Origin: Phytoactinopolyspora alkaliphila
GTDB lineage: Bacteria; Actinomycetota; Actinomycetes; Jiangellales; Jiangellaceae
Direction: 5' to 3'
DNA length: 64,000 nucleotides
NCBI RefSeq assembly: GCF_010550695.1
Contig: NZ_JAAGOB010000006.1
Location: 1 to 64,000 of the forward strand
Notes under the pieces: generated by a model
Database searches by the model: none
Told to the model about the DNA's origin: nothing
What the model saw: the letters and a program-made list of their open reading frames with translations, nothing else
Shown: one piece after another, positions 25,453 to 35,500 of the stretch
How the letters are laid out: each line of letters begins with the position of its first letter
Position numbering within the stretch: the first letter of the stretch is position 1
Program-made: the position numbers and the translations under genes

Positions 25453-28215
25453 ATGCGGGAGGTGGCGTGGGGTGAGCTGCCCGGGCGACACAGCGAGCTG
25501 GCCGACGTGTGGGGCACGGTGGCGAGGTTGTCAGCCGGTACAGGCAGGGCGGTAGTCGTATCCGGTCCTCCGGGTATCGGCAAGAGCGCACTGCTTCGTG
25601 CCGTGGCCGCGAGAGCCGGGTCCGGGGATGGGACGGACCTCGGCGACCTCGCGGTGGCGCACGTAGTCGGGTCGGAATCCGAGCGGGACTGGCCGTACTC
25701 CGGACTTCACCTGGTGCTCTCGGCGCTCGCCGGCACACTCGGGCGGTTCTGTGAGATCGACGTGGCCGCCCGTGTGCAGCGCTTTCTCGGTGGCGTGCGG
25801 GAGGAGGTGTCACCCTACGAGGTGGCCACCCGGTTGCAGCCGCTGATCGAGAGCGTAAGTGTTCCCGTCCTGATGCTGGTGGACGACGCCCATCTGCTCG
25901 ATCCGTTCTCGCAGGAGGTCCTGGGCTTCGTCTCCCGCCGTCTGACCTCGGTGCCGGTCGCGGTCGTCTTGGCCAGCGACGATGCGGGCTGTCCCGCCCC
26001 GTTCCTGGCACTCGCCACGGTGCGGCTCGATGAACTGCCGGCGACGGCAGCGGCACAGCTCGTCCAAGACGCGAGCCAAGGCTCCGCACCGCTGCGCATC
26101 GCTCGGGAGATCGTCGCACGCGCCGGCGGGAACCCCGGTGTGCTGCTCGACGCAATGAGCCGGTTGTCCGCAGCGCAGCTGGCGGGCCGCTCTGAGCTGG
26201 GCCGCTACCTCCCCCGATCGCCCGTGATGCAGACGCTCGTGCTGCCGGAGCTGGAGGCTCTCGGCGATCAGCGGCGACTGGCTCTCCTTACCGCATCCGT
26301 GAGCGACGACGGGCGGATGGCGCCCCTTCTGCATGCGCTCCGCCGGTACGGCGAGGAGACCGTGACCTGGCTGCTCGACGAGCGAATCGTCCAGTCCGAC
26401 GGCTTGTTCGCGCTGCGTACGTCGGCTGTGGCCTCCGTCGTGTGGCACAGTGCGTCCCATGCCGAGCGCCGCGCCGCGCATGCAGCGTTCGCGGATGCCT
26501 ACGCCGGCAAGGATGCCGACCGGCAGTTGTGGCATCTTGCTCGGGCCTCCTACGAGGAGGACGGCGAACTCGCGCGTGAGCTGTACCGCGTCTCCCGGCA
26601 GGCGTTGTCCGCGGGGGAGCTCGAGCGTGCGAGACGCTACGCCAAGGAGTCGGCCCGGTTGACCGCAGACCTGAGGGAGCGTGTCGACCGGTTGGTGGCA
26701 GCTGGCCAGCTGGCGCTACTGAGTGGTCACGTCGATGACGCGGTACAGCTGTCGCGCGAGCGGTTCCGGCTCGACACGAGCGCCGAGCAGCGTGCTGACC
26801 TGGCCATGCTCGAAGCCAGGGCGCGCAACGTCCTCGACGGTGACGTGGCAGCCGGGCTGATCAGCCGGCACGTCGAAGAGGTCGTGAACGCCTACCCGAA
26901 CCGCGCGGCCAGGCTCAATCTGGTCGCCGCGATGGGGTTCATTGCACGCATGGAGACGGCTGAGGCAGCGCGCTTCCTGGCACTCTCCGACCGGGGCGCC
27001 GAGCTCACCGACGACGCCACCCTGGCCGCCCGCACACGCATGGCGGCCTGGCTGGCGTCGATCCAAGGGGACCATACGAGTACCGCCGTCCCGCTGGACA
27101 GCTGGCCGGAGTGTGACGACGTCCTGCTGGAGATCGACGGGCACGTCTGTCATGCGATGGCGCTCGTCCATGGCGAACGCTACGACGAGGCGCGCCGCCT
27201 GGTCCGGACCGCCATGCTGGACGGCCGGCTCGGTGAGTCCCCCATGGTGCGTAGCGTGGCGTGGGCGATCACGGCTGTGCTCGAATCGCGGACCGGGCGG
27301 CTGACCGCGGCCAAGGCTGCTGCGCTCGCGTGGGAGGAGACCGGAATCGGCGGGTTCTGGCGAGCCATCATCCCGGCACACATGATCCGGGTGTACGGCT
27401 TGCTCGGTGAGCAGCAGTCCGCTGCCGATTGCCGCGACCGGTCGGCGGAGCGTTCCCGGCGGCACAGCGACTGGTGGGCCACTGCCTTGGCGCAGTCGGA
27501 GACCGGTGCACTGCTGTTGCTCCAGGGCCAGTTCGACGCCGCCCTCTCGGTTCTGGAACATGCCCGGCGCTACGCGCTGGAGCACGCGGACCCCGCCCTG
27601 CTCGGGGTCGAGCCGCACTACGTCGAGGCGTGCGTGCGGGTCGGGCAGCAGGCTCACGCCGAGGCCGCGGTCGCGGAGTTCGAACAGCGCACGCTCAAGG
27701 TGCCGTCGGCCTGGGCGCGGCACACGGTGCTTCGGTGCCGCGCGATGGTCAGCGACGGCGACGACTCCGTCGCCCTCTTCGACGAGGCACTCCGGCAAGA
27801 GAACGACCGGGTGTCACCGGTGGAGCTGGCGAGGACAATGCTCTGCTTCGGTGAGCGGCTGCGCAGGCTGGGGCGGCGGATCGATGCGTCGGTATGGCTC
27901 AACCGTGCTGCGCTGCTGGCCGGGGAGTGCGGCGCGGCGGTCCTCGTCGCGCGTGCCGAGGAGGAGCTCCGCGCGTCCGGGCGCCGCACGGTTCTGGACG
28001 CGAGCGTCGGCGTGCTGACCGATGCCGAGCAGCGGATCGCCGCACTCGTCGCGGCGGGAAAGCGCAACCGGGAGATCGCCGCTGAGTTGTTCGTGTCAGT
28101 GCGGACCGTCGAGACCCACCTGAGCCGGATCTTCCGCAAGGTCGGTGTGCGCTCCCGCACGGAGCTGGCCAGCGTGTTCGCCACGAGCGACGAGCCGCCC
28201 ACGGATGCCGGGTGA
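25453..28215 (+). CDS. Large ATP-binding LuxR-family regulator (LAL), rightward
   Basis: A 920-residue regulator. P-loop GPPGIGKSA is at residues 38-46 and Walker B-like LMLVDDAHLLD near 137-147. A long helical, TPR-rich middle follows. The C-terminal LuxR domain (about 850-910) contains LTDAEQRIAALVAAGKRNREIAAEL with a recognition helix SVRTVETHLSRIFRKVGV. The N-terminal opening (LPGRHSELADV) is typical of actinobacterial LALs. ATG 25453 has GGGGAG about 8 nt upstream. Only 5 bp separate its stop from the stop of the convergent ECF sigma factor. It shares family but little close sequence with the divergent regulator at 22683-25238, so the pair is not a recent duplication. Confidence 0.87.
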   Translation: MREVAWGELPGRHSELADVWGTVARLSAGTGRAVVVSGPPGIGKSALLRAVAARAGSGDGTDLGDLAVAHVVGSESERDWPYSGLHLVLSALAGTLGRFCEIDVAARVQRFLGGVREEVSPYEVATRLQPLIESVSVPVLMLVDDAHLLDPFSQEVLGFVSRRLTSVPVAVVLASDDAGCPAPFLALATVRLDELPATAAAQLVQDASQGSAPLRIAREIVARAGGNPGVLLDAMSRLSAAQLAGRSELGRYLPRSPVMQTLVLPELEALGDQRRLALLTASVSDDGRMAPLLHALRRYGEETVTWLLDERIVQSDGLFALRTSAVASVVWHSASHAERRAAHAAFADAYAGKDADRQLWHLARASYEEDGELARELYRVSRQALSAGELERARRYAKESARLTADLRERVDRLVAAGQLALLSGHVDDAVQLSRERFRLDTSAEQRADLAMLEARARNVLDGDVAAGLISRHVEEVVNAYPNRAARLNLVAAMGFIARMETAEAARFLALSDRGAELTDDATLAARTRMAAWLASIQGDHTSTAVPLDSWPECDDVLLEIDGHVCHAMALVHGERYDEARRLVRTAMLDGRLGESPMVRSVAWAITAVLESRTGRLTAAKAAALAWEETGIGGFWRAIIPAHMIRVYGLLGEQQSAADCRDRSAERSRRHSDWWATALAQSETGALLLLQGQFDAALSVLEHARRYALEHADPALLGVEPHYVEACVRVGQQAHAEAAVAEFEQRTLKVPSAWARHTVLRCRAMVSDGDDSVALFDEALRQENDRVSPVELARTMLCFGERLRRLGRRIDASVWLNRAALLAGECGAAVLVARAEEELRASGRRTVLDASVGVLTDAEQRIAALVAAGKRNREIAAELFVSVRTVETHLSRIFRKVGVRSRTELASVFATSDEPPTDAG

Positions 28216-28220
28216 ACGGC

Positions 28221-28826
28221 TCAGGCAGCTTGCCGCTGGACGGCTCCGATGGTGGCCTCTTGCTGGGCAACACCGGTGACGGCTTGCTGCTGAGCGACGT
28301 AGGCGGTGCGCAGCGCTCGCCGGGCCCGGGTGGCCAGGCTGGAGACAGCGTTCGGCGTCATCGACATGGACGGTGCCAGTTCCGCCGGAGAGTACTGGTC
28401 CACCTCGATGAGCCACAGGACACGCCTCCAGCGTGCGGGCAGGCTCGCCCACGCGGCGGTCACCAGGTCGTCGTCGTGGTGGGCGTTGGTCGTGGTCGCA
28501 GAACTCTCCCACGTCGCGAAGTCGTCGACGCTCACCGTGCGGGCCTGCAGCTCCGTGTACCGATACGCCAGTCGCCTGACCGTCGAGACGACGTATCCGC
28601 CGAACGAGTCGGTTGGGCCATGCCCGGACCGCAGCGCGCGCAGCGTCAAGTAGAAGCTCTCCTGCACGAGATCCTCCGCGACATGGATGTCACGCACGAT
28701 CCGCTGCGCCGCACGCCGGGCCACCGGAGCCGCGCGGTAATAGAGCACGGCGAACGCCGACTCGTCGCCATTTCTCACCCGTTCGAGCAATTCCGAAGAA
28801 TCGTCGATCTCCACCCCATTGATCAC
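28221..28826 (-). CDS. ECF-type RNA polymerase sigma factor (copy 2)
   Basis: A 201-residue paralogue of the factor at 8492-9052. Region 2 has AEDLVQESFYLTLRAL and YVVSTVRRLAYRYTEL. Region 4 has the helix-turn-helix APSMSMTPNAVSSLATRARRA. Its C-terminus adds about 20 Gln/Ala-rich residues absent from copy 1. GTG 28826 is supported by collinearity with copy 1 and by the shared upstream motif 34 nt before both starts. There is no adjacent anti-sigma factor. The divergent neighbour is the full-length epimerase homologue (29058), which shares the 231-bp promoter region, so coordinated control of a surface-sugar gene is plausible but unproven. Confidence 0.88.
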   Translation of the reverse strand: MINGVEIDDSSELLERVRNGDESAFAVLYYRAAPVARRAAQRIVRDIHVAEDLVQESFYLTLRALRSGHGPTDSFGGYVVSTVRRLAYRYTELQARTVSVDDFATWESSATTTNAHHDDDLVTAAWASLPARWRRVLWLIEVDQYSPAELAPSMSMTPNAVSSLATRARRALRTAYVAQQQAVTGVAQQEATIGAVQRQAA

Positions 28827-28859
28827 CGTTCCGAGGATGCCGGTGCGGGTGCCTGGAGC

Positions 28860-28902
28860 GCGTCGCGGATATCCACATTTCCGGTGGTCGTGAGGTACGT
28901 AC
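28860..28902 (-). promoter_or_regulatory. Upstream motif shared by both ECF sigma-factor genes (copy 2)
   Basis: The block 28860-28878 and the palindrome GTACGTAC at 28895-28902 correspond to 9086-9104 and 9115-9122. The gap between the two parts is 16 nt here and 10 nt in copy 1. Confidence 0.45.
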
Positions 28903-29057
28903 GTGATCCGTAGGTAGCTGGTCTACGGGAAAGTGGCGAGCAATCCAAGGTCAGTTCATTCGCCGATGCCCGTGCTAGTAGGGGTGTCGGCAGCCTCTAC
29001 CTCTACGGGTGGGGGCACGAAGCGTCGCGGTCGGCGATCGGGTCAGCGGAGGGGGAA

Positions 29058-30242
29058 GTGGTGTTCCAGGGAAAGCGCACGGTGCTCGTCGCCTATGGTT
29101 CACGTCCGGAGGCGATCAAGCTGGCGCCGGTGGTGGCCGAGATCCACCGGAGCGCGTGGCTGCATCCGGTGGTCGCGGTCTCGGGGCAGAGCCGGGACGC
29201 TCTGCGCCCGGTGCATCAGTTGTTCGGAATAGTCCCGGATGCGGATCTGGATCTCGAGTTGGGAGGTTCGCCCGCTCGGGTGGGCAGCCAAGCCCTTGAG
29301 GCGTATTCGACGTTTCTCGCCTCGGCTGACTTCGACGCCGTGGTGGTGCAGGGGGACACACCCACCGCCTTTGCGGCAGCGTTGGCCGGCTTCTACGCGA
29401 GGGTGCCGGTAGTTCACGTCGAAGCGGGCCTGCGCACCGGCTATTTCTACTCGCCGTTCCCGGAGGAGGTCCACCGGCGCCTGATCGCCCAGGTGGCGTC
29501 GCTGCACCTGGCGCCGACTGCGATGAGCAGGGAGAACCTCCTGGAAGAAGGCATCTATCCCGGTGACGTGTGCGTCACCGGGAACACGGTGATCGACTCA
29601 CTTCTGCAGGCGACCGGTATGCGTAAGCCCACCGGCGATCCTGAGGTGGACGAGGCGATCACCTCGGGACGGCCCATATTGCTGGTCACGGCTGAACGAC
29701 GGGGGTGGCGGACCACCGACGTCGCCGCTATCGGGCGGGCCGTGAGTGCGATCGCCCGGCTGAGGCCGGATCTCCTGGTCGTCGTCGTGGCTGAGGAGGA
29801 GACCGTCGCCGGTGAGATGCTGGAAGCCCACCGAGGCGCGCACGGGAGCATCCGGGTGCTCGAGCCACTGCCCTATGGGCCGTTTTCGCGGCTGCTCAGC
29901 CGGTCGGTGGCGGTGCTGACCGACTCCGGCGGCATCCAGGAGGAAGCGCCGACATTCGGCGTGCCGGTCTTCGTCACTCGCGAGGCGACAGAACGGCCGG
30001 AGGCCCTGGAAGCGGGCACGGCTCGGCTGGTCGGCACGCAGCTCGGAGCGATCGTCAATGCCGTCCTCCGGGTCCTCGACTCGTCGGGCTCCCGGGTCGC
30101 CGCGGAGACCGGCAATCCGTTCGGCGATGGCCGCGCGTCTCGTCGAGTGCGCGCCGCCATCGAGGAACTCCTCGGGGTGGGCCGCAGACTGCCCGAGTTC
30201 GGTGCGCCTGCGCGCCGCGTCGACTCAGCCAAGGCCTCGTAA
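29058..30242 (+). CDS. Non-hydrolysing UDP-N-acetylglucosamine 2-epimerase family protein
   Basis: The family interconverts UDP-GlcNAc and UDP-ManNAc to supply ManNAc for wall polysaccharides. The 394-residue protein has both Rossmann domains. The substrate-loop motif GSRPEAIK (14-21), QGD (Asp100), HVEAGLR (Glu122), FPEE (134-137) and DSGGIQEEAP near 300 all fit. One change stands out: the family motif TAHRREN is TAERRGW here (from residue 211), so the conserved His is Glu213. Activity is therefore uncertain. The start is GTG 29058 or the next codon 29061, after GGAGGGGG. The truncated paralogue is at 21330-22019. It is divergent from ECF sigma factor copy 2. Confidence 0.85.
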   Translation: MVFQGKRTVLVAYGSRPEAIKLAPVVAEIHRSAWLHPVVAVSGQSRDALRPVHQLFGIVPDADLDLELGGSPARVGSQALEAYSTFLASADFDAVVVQGDTPTAFAAALAGFYARVPVVHVEAGLRTGYFYSPFPEEVHRRLIAQVASLHLAPTAMSRENLLEEGIYPGDVCVTGNTVIDSLLQATGMRKPTGDPEVDEAITSGRPILLVTAERRGWRTTDVAAIGRAVSAIARLRPDLLVVVVAEEETVAGEMLEAHRGAHGSIRVLEPLPYGPFSRLLSRSVAVLTDSGGIQEEAPTFGVPVFVTREATERPEALEAGTARLVGTQLGAIVNAVLRVLDSSGSRVAAETGNPFGDGRASRRVRAAIEELLGVGRRLPEFGAPARRVDSAKAS

Positions 30243-30508
30243 TGCCCGAAATGCGGGTTTTCCACATGATGTGTCCGTGACATCCACACGATCCGCGCGA
30301 TGCCCCGATGTGAGCATGAACTCACCCGCGGTTTCCAGGACAGTGGTACGCGCTGGGGCCGCTGGCTGGCCGTGCCAGATGCTCACGGTGTGCTTCCCGT
30401 CGCCTGAGCTCAGGTGCGGTCTGAGGGGTGAGCCGGCGGCTCCAGCCGTTCTCGTTCGTCGCCCGCTCTGGTCCGCCACCCCGTCCCAGCTCGTCGCCCA
30501 CTCACGGG

Positions 30509-31054
30509 TCATACGGCTGGCGGAAAGCCGAGATGCGCGAGCGCCTGGCGAAGAACGAGACCGTGGCCGCCGCGGGTCTCGTCCTGGAGCGCTTCGTCCG
30601 CGGCGTCGGCCGGCGAGAGCCAGGCGAGATCCAGGGCGTCGTGCTGGGGAGCGCAGTCTCCTGCCACCGGCACGATGAACGCCAACGCGACCGCGTGCTG
30701 GCGCGGATCGTGGTAGGCGGTGACGCCCGGTGTAGGAAAATACTCGGCAACCGTGAACGGAGTCGGAGACGCGGGAATCCTAGGCAGGCACATCGGCCCG
30801 AGGTCCTTCTCGAAATGCCGGATCAGCGCGTCCCGGATGCGTTCGTGGTGAAGCACACGCCCGGCGACGAGCTCGCGGTGGATCGTCCCGGCCGGCGTGG
30901 AACGGAGCAGCAACCCGACGGACGTCACGACACCCGCGTCGTCCACCCGGACCGGAACCGCGTTGATGTACAGGATCGGCAGCCGCCTGCGGGCGAGCGC
31001 GAGGTCGTCGGGATCCAGCCAGTTCTCGTGAGTGTCCACCGCGGTCTGGTTCAT
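30509..31054 (-). CDS. Nudix-like family protein (DUF4916 type)
   Basis: A 181-residue cytoplasmic protein resembling the actinobacterial DUF4916/Nudix-like group. It begins WLDPDDLALARRRLPILY, followed by NAVPVRVDD, GRVLHHERIRDALIRHFEKDLG and YHDPRQHAVALAFIVPV, all typical of that group. A classical Nudix box (GX5EX7REUXEEXGU) is not present intact, so hydrolase activity cannot be asserted. The ATG at 31054 follows GGGGG almost directly. It is monocistronic. The preceding 266-bp gap (30243-30508) has only a weak hairpin near 30244-30257. Confidence 0.75.
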   Translation of the reverse strand: MNQTAVDTHENWLDPDDLALARRRLPILYINAVPVRVDDAGVVTSVGLLLRSTPAGTIHRELVAGRVLHHERIRDALIRHFEKDLGPMCLPRIPASPTPFTVAEYFPTPGVTAYHDPRQHAVALAFIVPVAGDCAPQHDALDLAWLSPADAADEALQDETRGGHGLVLRQALAHLGFPPAV

Positions 31055-31292
31055 TCCCCCGTTCTACCCGACTCTCCCGCGCCTGCGCGTGCCGCACCAC
31101 CCGATGTGTGCCGTGTCACCGTGCCGGACGGCTCGCTCAGGGTGTCCCAGGCCTCATCGAGCGGTATCGGGGAGGTAGCGAGGCTGGTGTTGTCCGGGAG
31201 GTCGATTTCGGGTCTGCGGAAGGTGCTCGGTCGGTGAATCAGGGATCGCACTGACGGCGGCTGCCGTGGCTCATCCGTGGACTATCCACTGC

Positions 31293-31778
31293 CTATTCGC
31301 GGAGGTTCAGCCGGCGCCAGACGACCGCTGCATTCGGATCGCCAGAGCTGGCTGGCTCGGTGGTGACCACTGTGAACCCTTCGCGCTCGTAGAACGTTGC
31401 CGCCTGCGTGTTACCGGCGAAGTGCTCGACAAGGACGTGGTCGGTCTCGGCGGGGAGCGCGGCTATGGCGCGACGGAGCAACTCGACGCCGAGCGAACGG
31501 CCCCGGAAGTCCGGCGCGAGATAGAGCTTCCAAATCACCTGCTCGCCGGCGAATTCGCTCGTTTCACACACACCCACGATGGTGTCGTCGGTCTCCGCCA
31601 CATGAACCCTTCCCGCCATGACAGCGGATGACATACGTTCGGGCGTCCACCAGGTCACCTGTTCCCGTGCGGCGTCGGCGCCCAGAATCGGCGCATAGTG
31701 CGGTGGGACTACGGCTGTGCCGAAAGCGACGATCGCATCCACGTCGCCCGGTTCGGCTATACGCATCTGCACACCCAT
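31293..31778 (-). CDS. GNAT-family N-acetyltransferase
   Basis: A 161-residue acetyl-CoA-dependent acetyltransferase with unknown acceptor. It opens MRIAEPGDVDAIVAFG, has a central WKLYLAPDFRGRSLGVELLRRA segment (the R/QxxGxG/A pyrophosphate-binding loop is RGRSLG) and ends with the NTQAATFYEREGF motif typical of the family. The ATG at 31778 places the protein at normal GNAT length; the frame extends upstream to 31934 without homology, so the longer version is unlikely. No operon partner is visible. Confidence 0.8.
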   Translation of the reverse strand: MGVQMRIAEPGDVDAIVAFGTAVVPPHYAPILGADAAREQVTWWTPERMSSAVMAGRVHVAETDDTIVGVCETSEFAGEQVIWKLYLAPDFRGRSLGVELLRRAIAALPAETDHVLVEHFAGNTQAATFYEREGFTVVTTEPASSGDPNAAVVWRRLNLRE

Positions 31779-32460
31779 GGCGCCCCACCGTATGCGAACG
31801 ACCCAGCGAGCAGGTATGACCTGTCTCGAGACATCGCTGACGCCTGAGACGTCGTGGACAGTTGGTTTCATGACGCGAAGCGTGAGCAGGCGCAGTTCCA
31901 CGCCGCATCTATCGGCAAGCGGTGTCCTCGGCAAGCGGCGCCCTCGGCGCTGCCCTGTCGGCGGGCGGCCTCTCGCGCGGTCAGCCGCTGAACCGATCGC
32001 TATGCACGCGCCGAAGCGCTTGAGTGCCGGGTGCGTTGTGCGACGGTGATCGACCTTCAGGTCCTGTACACCGACTCGGCAGTGCGCTTGCCGAGATGCG
32101 CTGTGAGGCAGGTTAAAACAGCGGGGACCATCCGACCCGCACGACGTAGGTCAGAGCTATTTGACGACCTGACCCGCACCGCCGGGTCGACGAGGGCTTG
32201 GTGACCAGCAAATCGGCGGGGGAGCGCGCGTCGCTGGCGGAGTCATGGCGTTGCATTGCGGGATTTGCCCCTGATCGCTGCTCCCGGTATTGGCGTCTAC
32301 AGGCACGCCCGTGTTCGTCGCTTCACTGGGTGATGGCGTTGCGTCGAGGGTGCTTGTGGGCTGTTCCTGATGGCGCGTGGTCTTGGCGGATCTCTTTCGG
32401 GTGGGGCGCTTGTGTCTAGGTTGGGGTTGCCGGAAAAAAGCACGAACATGCTGGGTGTAA
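31779..32460. other. Intergenic region, no gene recognised
   Basis: About 680 bp between the leftward acetyltransferase and the rightward HNH gene. Short open frames here show neither ribosome-binding sites nor recognisable domains. Confidence 0.4.
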
Positions 32461-32463
32461 GGG

Positions 32464-32492
32464 TTGAATCGAACACAGGTACCTATTATGAT
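32464..32492 (+). promoter_or_regulatory. Sigma-70-type promoter of the HNH gene
   Basis: TTGAAT (32464-32469), 17 bp, then TATGAT (32487-32492). A start near 32499 would leave a leader of about 50 nt before GTG 32548. Confidence 0.6.
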
Positions 32493-32547
32493 CATCAGTA
32501 GTTAACTGGTAGTTGTTCACACCCCACCACCCGAGGAGGTGCCGGCC

Positions 32548-35500
32548 GTGTTCGATCCCGAACCTGGTAGCGGTGAACACCTGCCAGAGGTGTCCCCCGG
32601 GGGTGGTCCAGACGCCGCGGACCCGGCGCACGCCCGAGGCCCGGACGCCGTGGGCGCTGGCCCGCTGCCAGCCGAGACTGGTGCCGATACCGGTGCCGGT
32701 GCCGGTGGGGGGTTTGTGCGGGTGCCGGAGGGGTTGGCGGTGATGCGGCCGGGGCCGGAGTTGGCTGCGGTGCTGGCGGAGTTGCCGGTGGCTCGGGTGC
32801 GTGGTGGTGATGTGGTCGCGGTGATGCGGGCGGCGTATCGCCAGGCCGGGTATGAGCGGGCGGTGTTTCTGGCGGCGGTGTTGGAGTCCGGGCTGCGGCG
32901 GGTGGGTTCTAAGGATGCGGTGTCGCGGGTGCAGTGTCCGGGGGAGTTCGCTGCCGAGGAGGCGCGGGCGGCGTTGGTGTGGTCGCGGCGGCGGGCGGAT
33001 ACCTCGTTCGGGTTGGCCTGGGATGTGCATCGGCGGTTGCCGATGCTGGGTGAGGCGATGTATGCCGGTGATCTTGATGAGGACCGGGCGCGGGCGTTCA
33101 CGCAGTGGACCAGTGGGCTCACCGACGCTCAGGCGGGGCAGATCATTGCGGTGTTGTTGCCGCAGGCGGCGGGGTTGCTGGTGGGTGAGCTGATCGATCG
33201 GATCAAGCGGATGGCGATCGCGATCGATCCGGACTGGGCGGAGCGGCGCTACCGCACCGCGGTGAAGGGTCGCCGGGTGCAGGGTTCACGTAACGACGAC
33301 GGCACAGCGAATCTCGCGGGGCTGGATTTGCCGGTGGATCGGGTCGCGGCGGCGTGTGACCGGGTGGACGCGCTGGCCCGGGCGTGTAAACGGGCCGGGG
33401 ACCGGCGCCGTATCGATCACGTCCGGGTGGACGTGTACCTGGGGATGCTCGACGCCACTTTCGAGGGCATGAGCGACGAGCAGATCATCGCGCACGTGCT
33501 CGCTCACCCCTTCACCGACCCCACCGAAGCACCCACTACCAGTAGCCACAACGATCACCCCGGCGACGACAACCCAGGTGGCCATGGCGGCCCCGGCCAG
33601 CACGACGGTCCCGGCGGAGGGCCAAGTGACCACGGCGGTCTTGGCGACGGCGGCGGCTCCAGCGACGACCCAAGCGATGGCGGCCCCGGCGGCCCGGGCG
33701 ACGGTAACCGCCCCGGTAGCCCTGAAGGTGACGGCAGCGCCCCCGGTGACAGCGGCAGTGACCGCCCGGGTGGCGCTCCTGCGGGCAGCCACGGCCCGAA
33801 CGACGACGATGACCCAGGCGAGCACGGAGAGCACGACGGCCCGAGCGACGGCGACAGCTCAGGCGAGCACGACGGTCCCGGCGGCAGCGGTAGTGATGAC
33901 GGCTCCGGCAACAACAGCCCAAGCGAGCATGATCGTCTCGGTGACGGCGATGGCCCAGGTAGCGGTGGCGGCCCCGGCGACGGTGGCCGCGAGTCAGCGG
34001 GTGTCCACAGTCAGGGAAACGATGGTGCACGCGAGCGTGGCCACGATGGCGCTGATGGTTGTGCCGTGGGTTGGTCGGTGCGGGAGTTGCGGGTGGAGTT
34101 GTTGACGTTGCTGGGGTTGAACGAGCATCCGGCTGAGATCGCGGGGTGGGATTTCGTGCCGGCGTCGCTGGCTCGCCGGCTTGTGCCCGCGATGGTGGCG
34201 GGGGAATGGCGGTGGGTGGTGTGCGGCGCTGACGGGCGGATGCTGGACTGCGGGATCACCGACCGGCGCCCCACACCCACCCTCACGTCCACGTCCATGG
34301 CTTCGTGGAGTGATGTCTCGCACGTGGACCGGGAGCCAGGCTCGGGCCAGCGCCGCGGCCGGGAGCAGGAACGGGGCAGGGAGCGGCAGCAGGGCGGCGG
34401 GCCACAGGGTCAGCGCCGCGATCGGCACCGGGACTGGCGGCGGGAGCGGCGGCGGGCGGGCATCGTGGAGCTGCAGGTGAAGATCGCCGACCTGGATCGG
34501 CTTGTCCACCGTCTCGGCAGTCACGGCCGCTGGGACGCGGTGATCGCCGACATCGCCCACCAGCACGGCCTCACCGTCCCCGGCACCAATGTGTCCGCGC
34601 CCGGCACGAGTGGGTCCGGCACCGGCGTGCCTGGCACCCCTGCCTCCACGCCCGGCACCAGCGTGCCCGGCACCAGTGGGTCCGGGACCGGGGTGTCCGG
34701 GATGGGTGGGGTGGGTGAGGATGCCGAGCGGCGTAGCGCCGGGGCGAGGTTGCGGCGGGCGATCCAGATCCGGGACCGGCGCTGCACCCATCCGGCCTGC
34801 CGGGCGCGGGCGATCCACACCGATCAGGACCACGCGATCGATCACGCTGATGGCGGGCTCACCACGGCGGCGAACCTGAGCTGCTGCTGCCGCCACGATC
34901 ACCGCCTGAAACACGACGGCGGCTGGCTGGTCGACAAACCCCACCCCGAGATCACTGTGTGGACCAGCCCGCTCGGGCACACCTACGTCAACACCACCAC
35001 CCCGGTCATTCCGCCACTACCGCAACCACAACCCCTAGCCGATGTCCTCGACACCACCGTGATCACGAGCCACACACACCCCGGCCAGGCCGGCCACGGA
35101 CACACCCCACCCGGGCAGGCCGGCCACGGACACACCCCACCCGGGCAGGCCGGCCACGGACACACCCCACCCGGGCAGGCCGGACACGGACACACCCCAC
35201 CCGGGCAGGCCGGACACGGACACACCCCACCCGGGCAGGCAGGACCCGGGCAGGCCGGCCGCGCGGACACGGCGCAGCGGCAGACAGAGCAGGAACAGTC
35301 AGGCCCAGGGCCAGGAAAGCGGGGACCCGAGCTCGACACAGCCGAGGCCTACGCCCGCGAAGGCGAGAAATGGCACCCGCACACGACACCCCTGCCCGTC
35401 TCGCGTGTCAAACAGTCCGCAAGAGTGCTGGCCTGCGGCTGCCACACCCACTGCCGATGCCACCCCATCCTGCCCCCGGCCCCCGCCCACAGACCTGCGC

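Noticed and set aside
35101-35250. 30-bp repeats resembling a CRISPR array
   Set aside because: The units are directly adjacent with no spacers and lie in frame inside a coding sequence.
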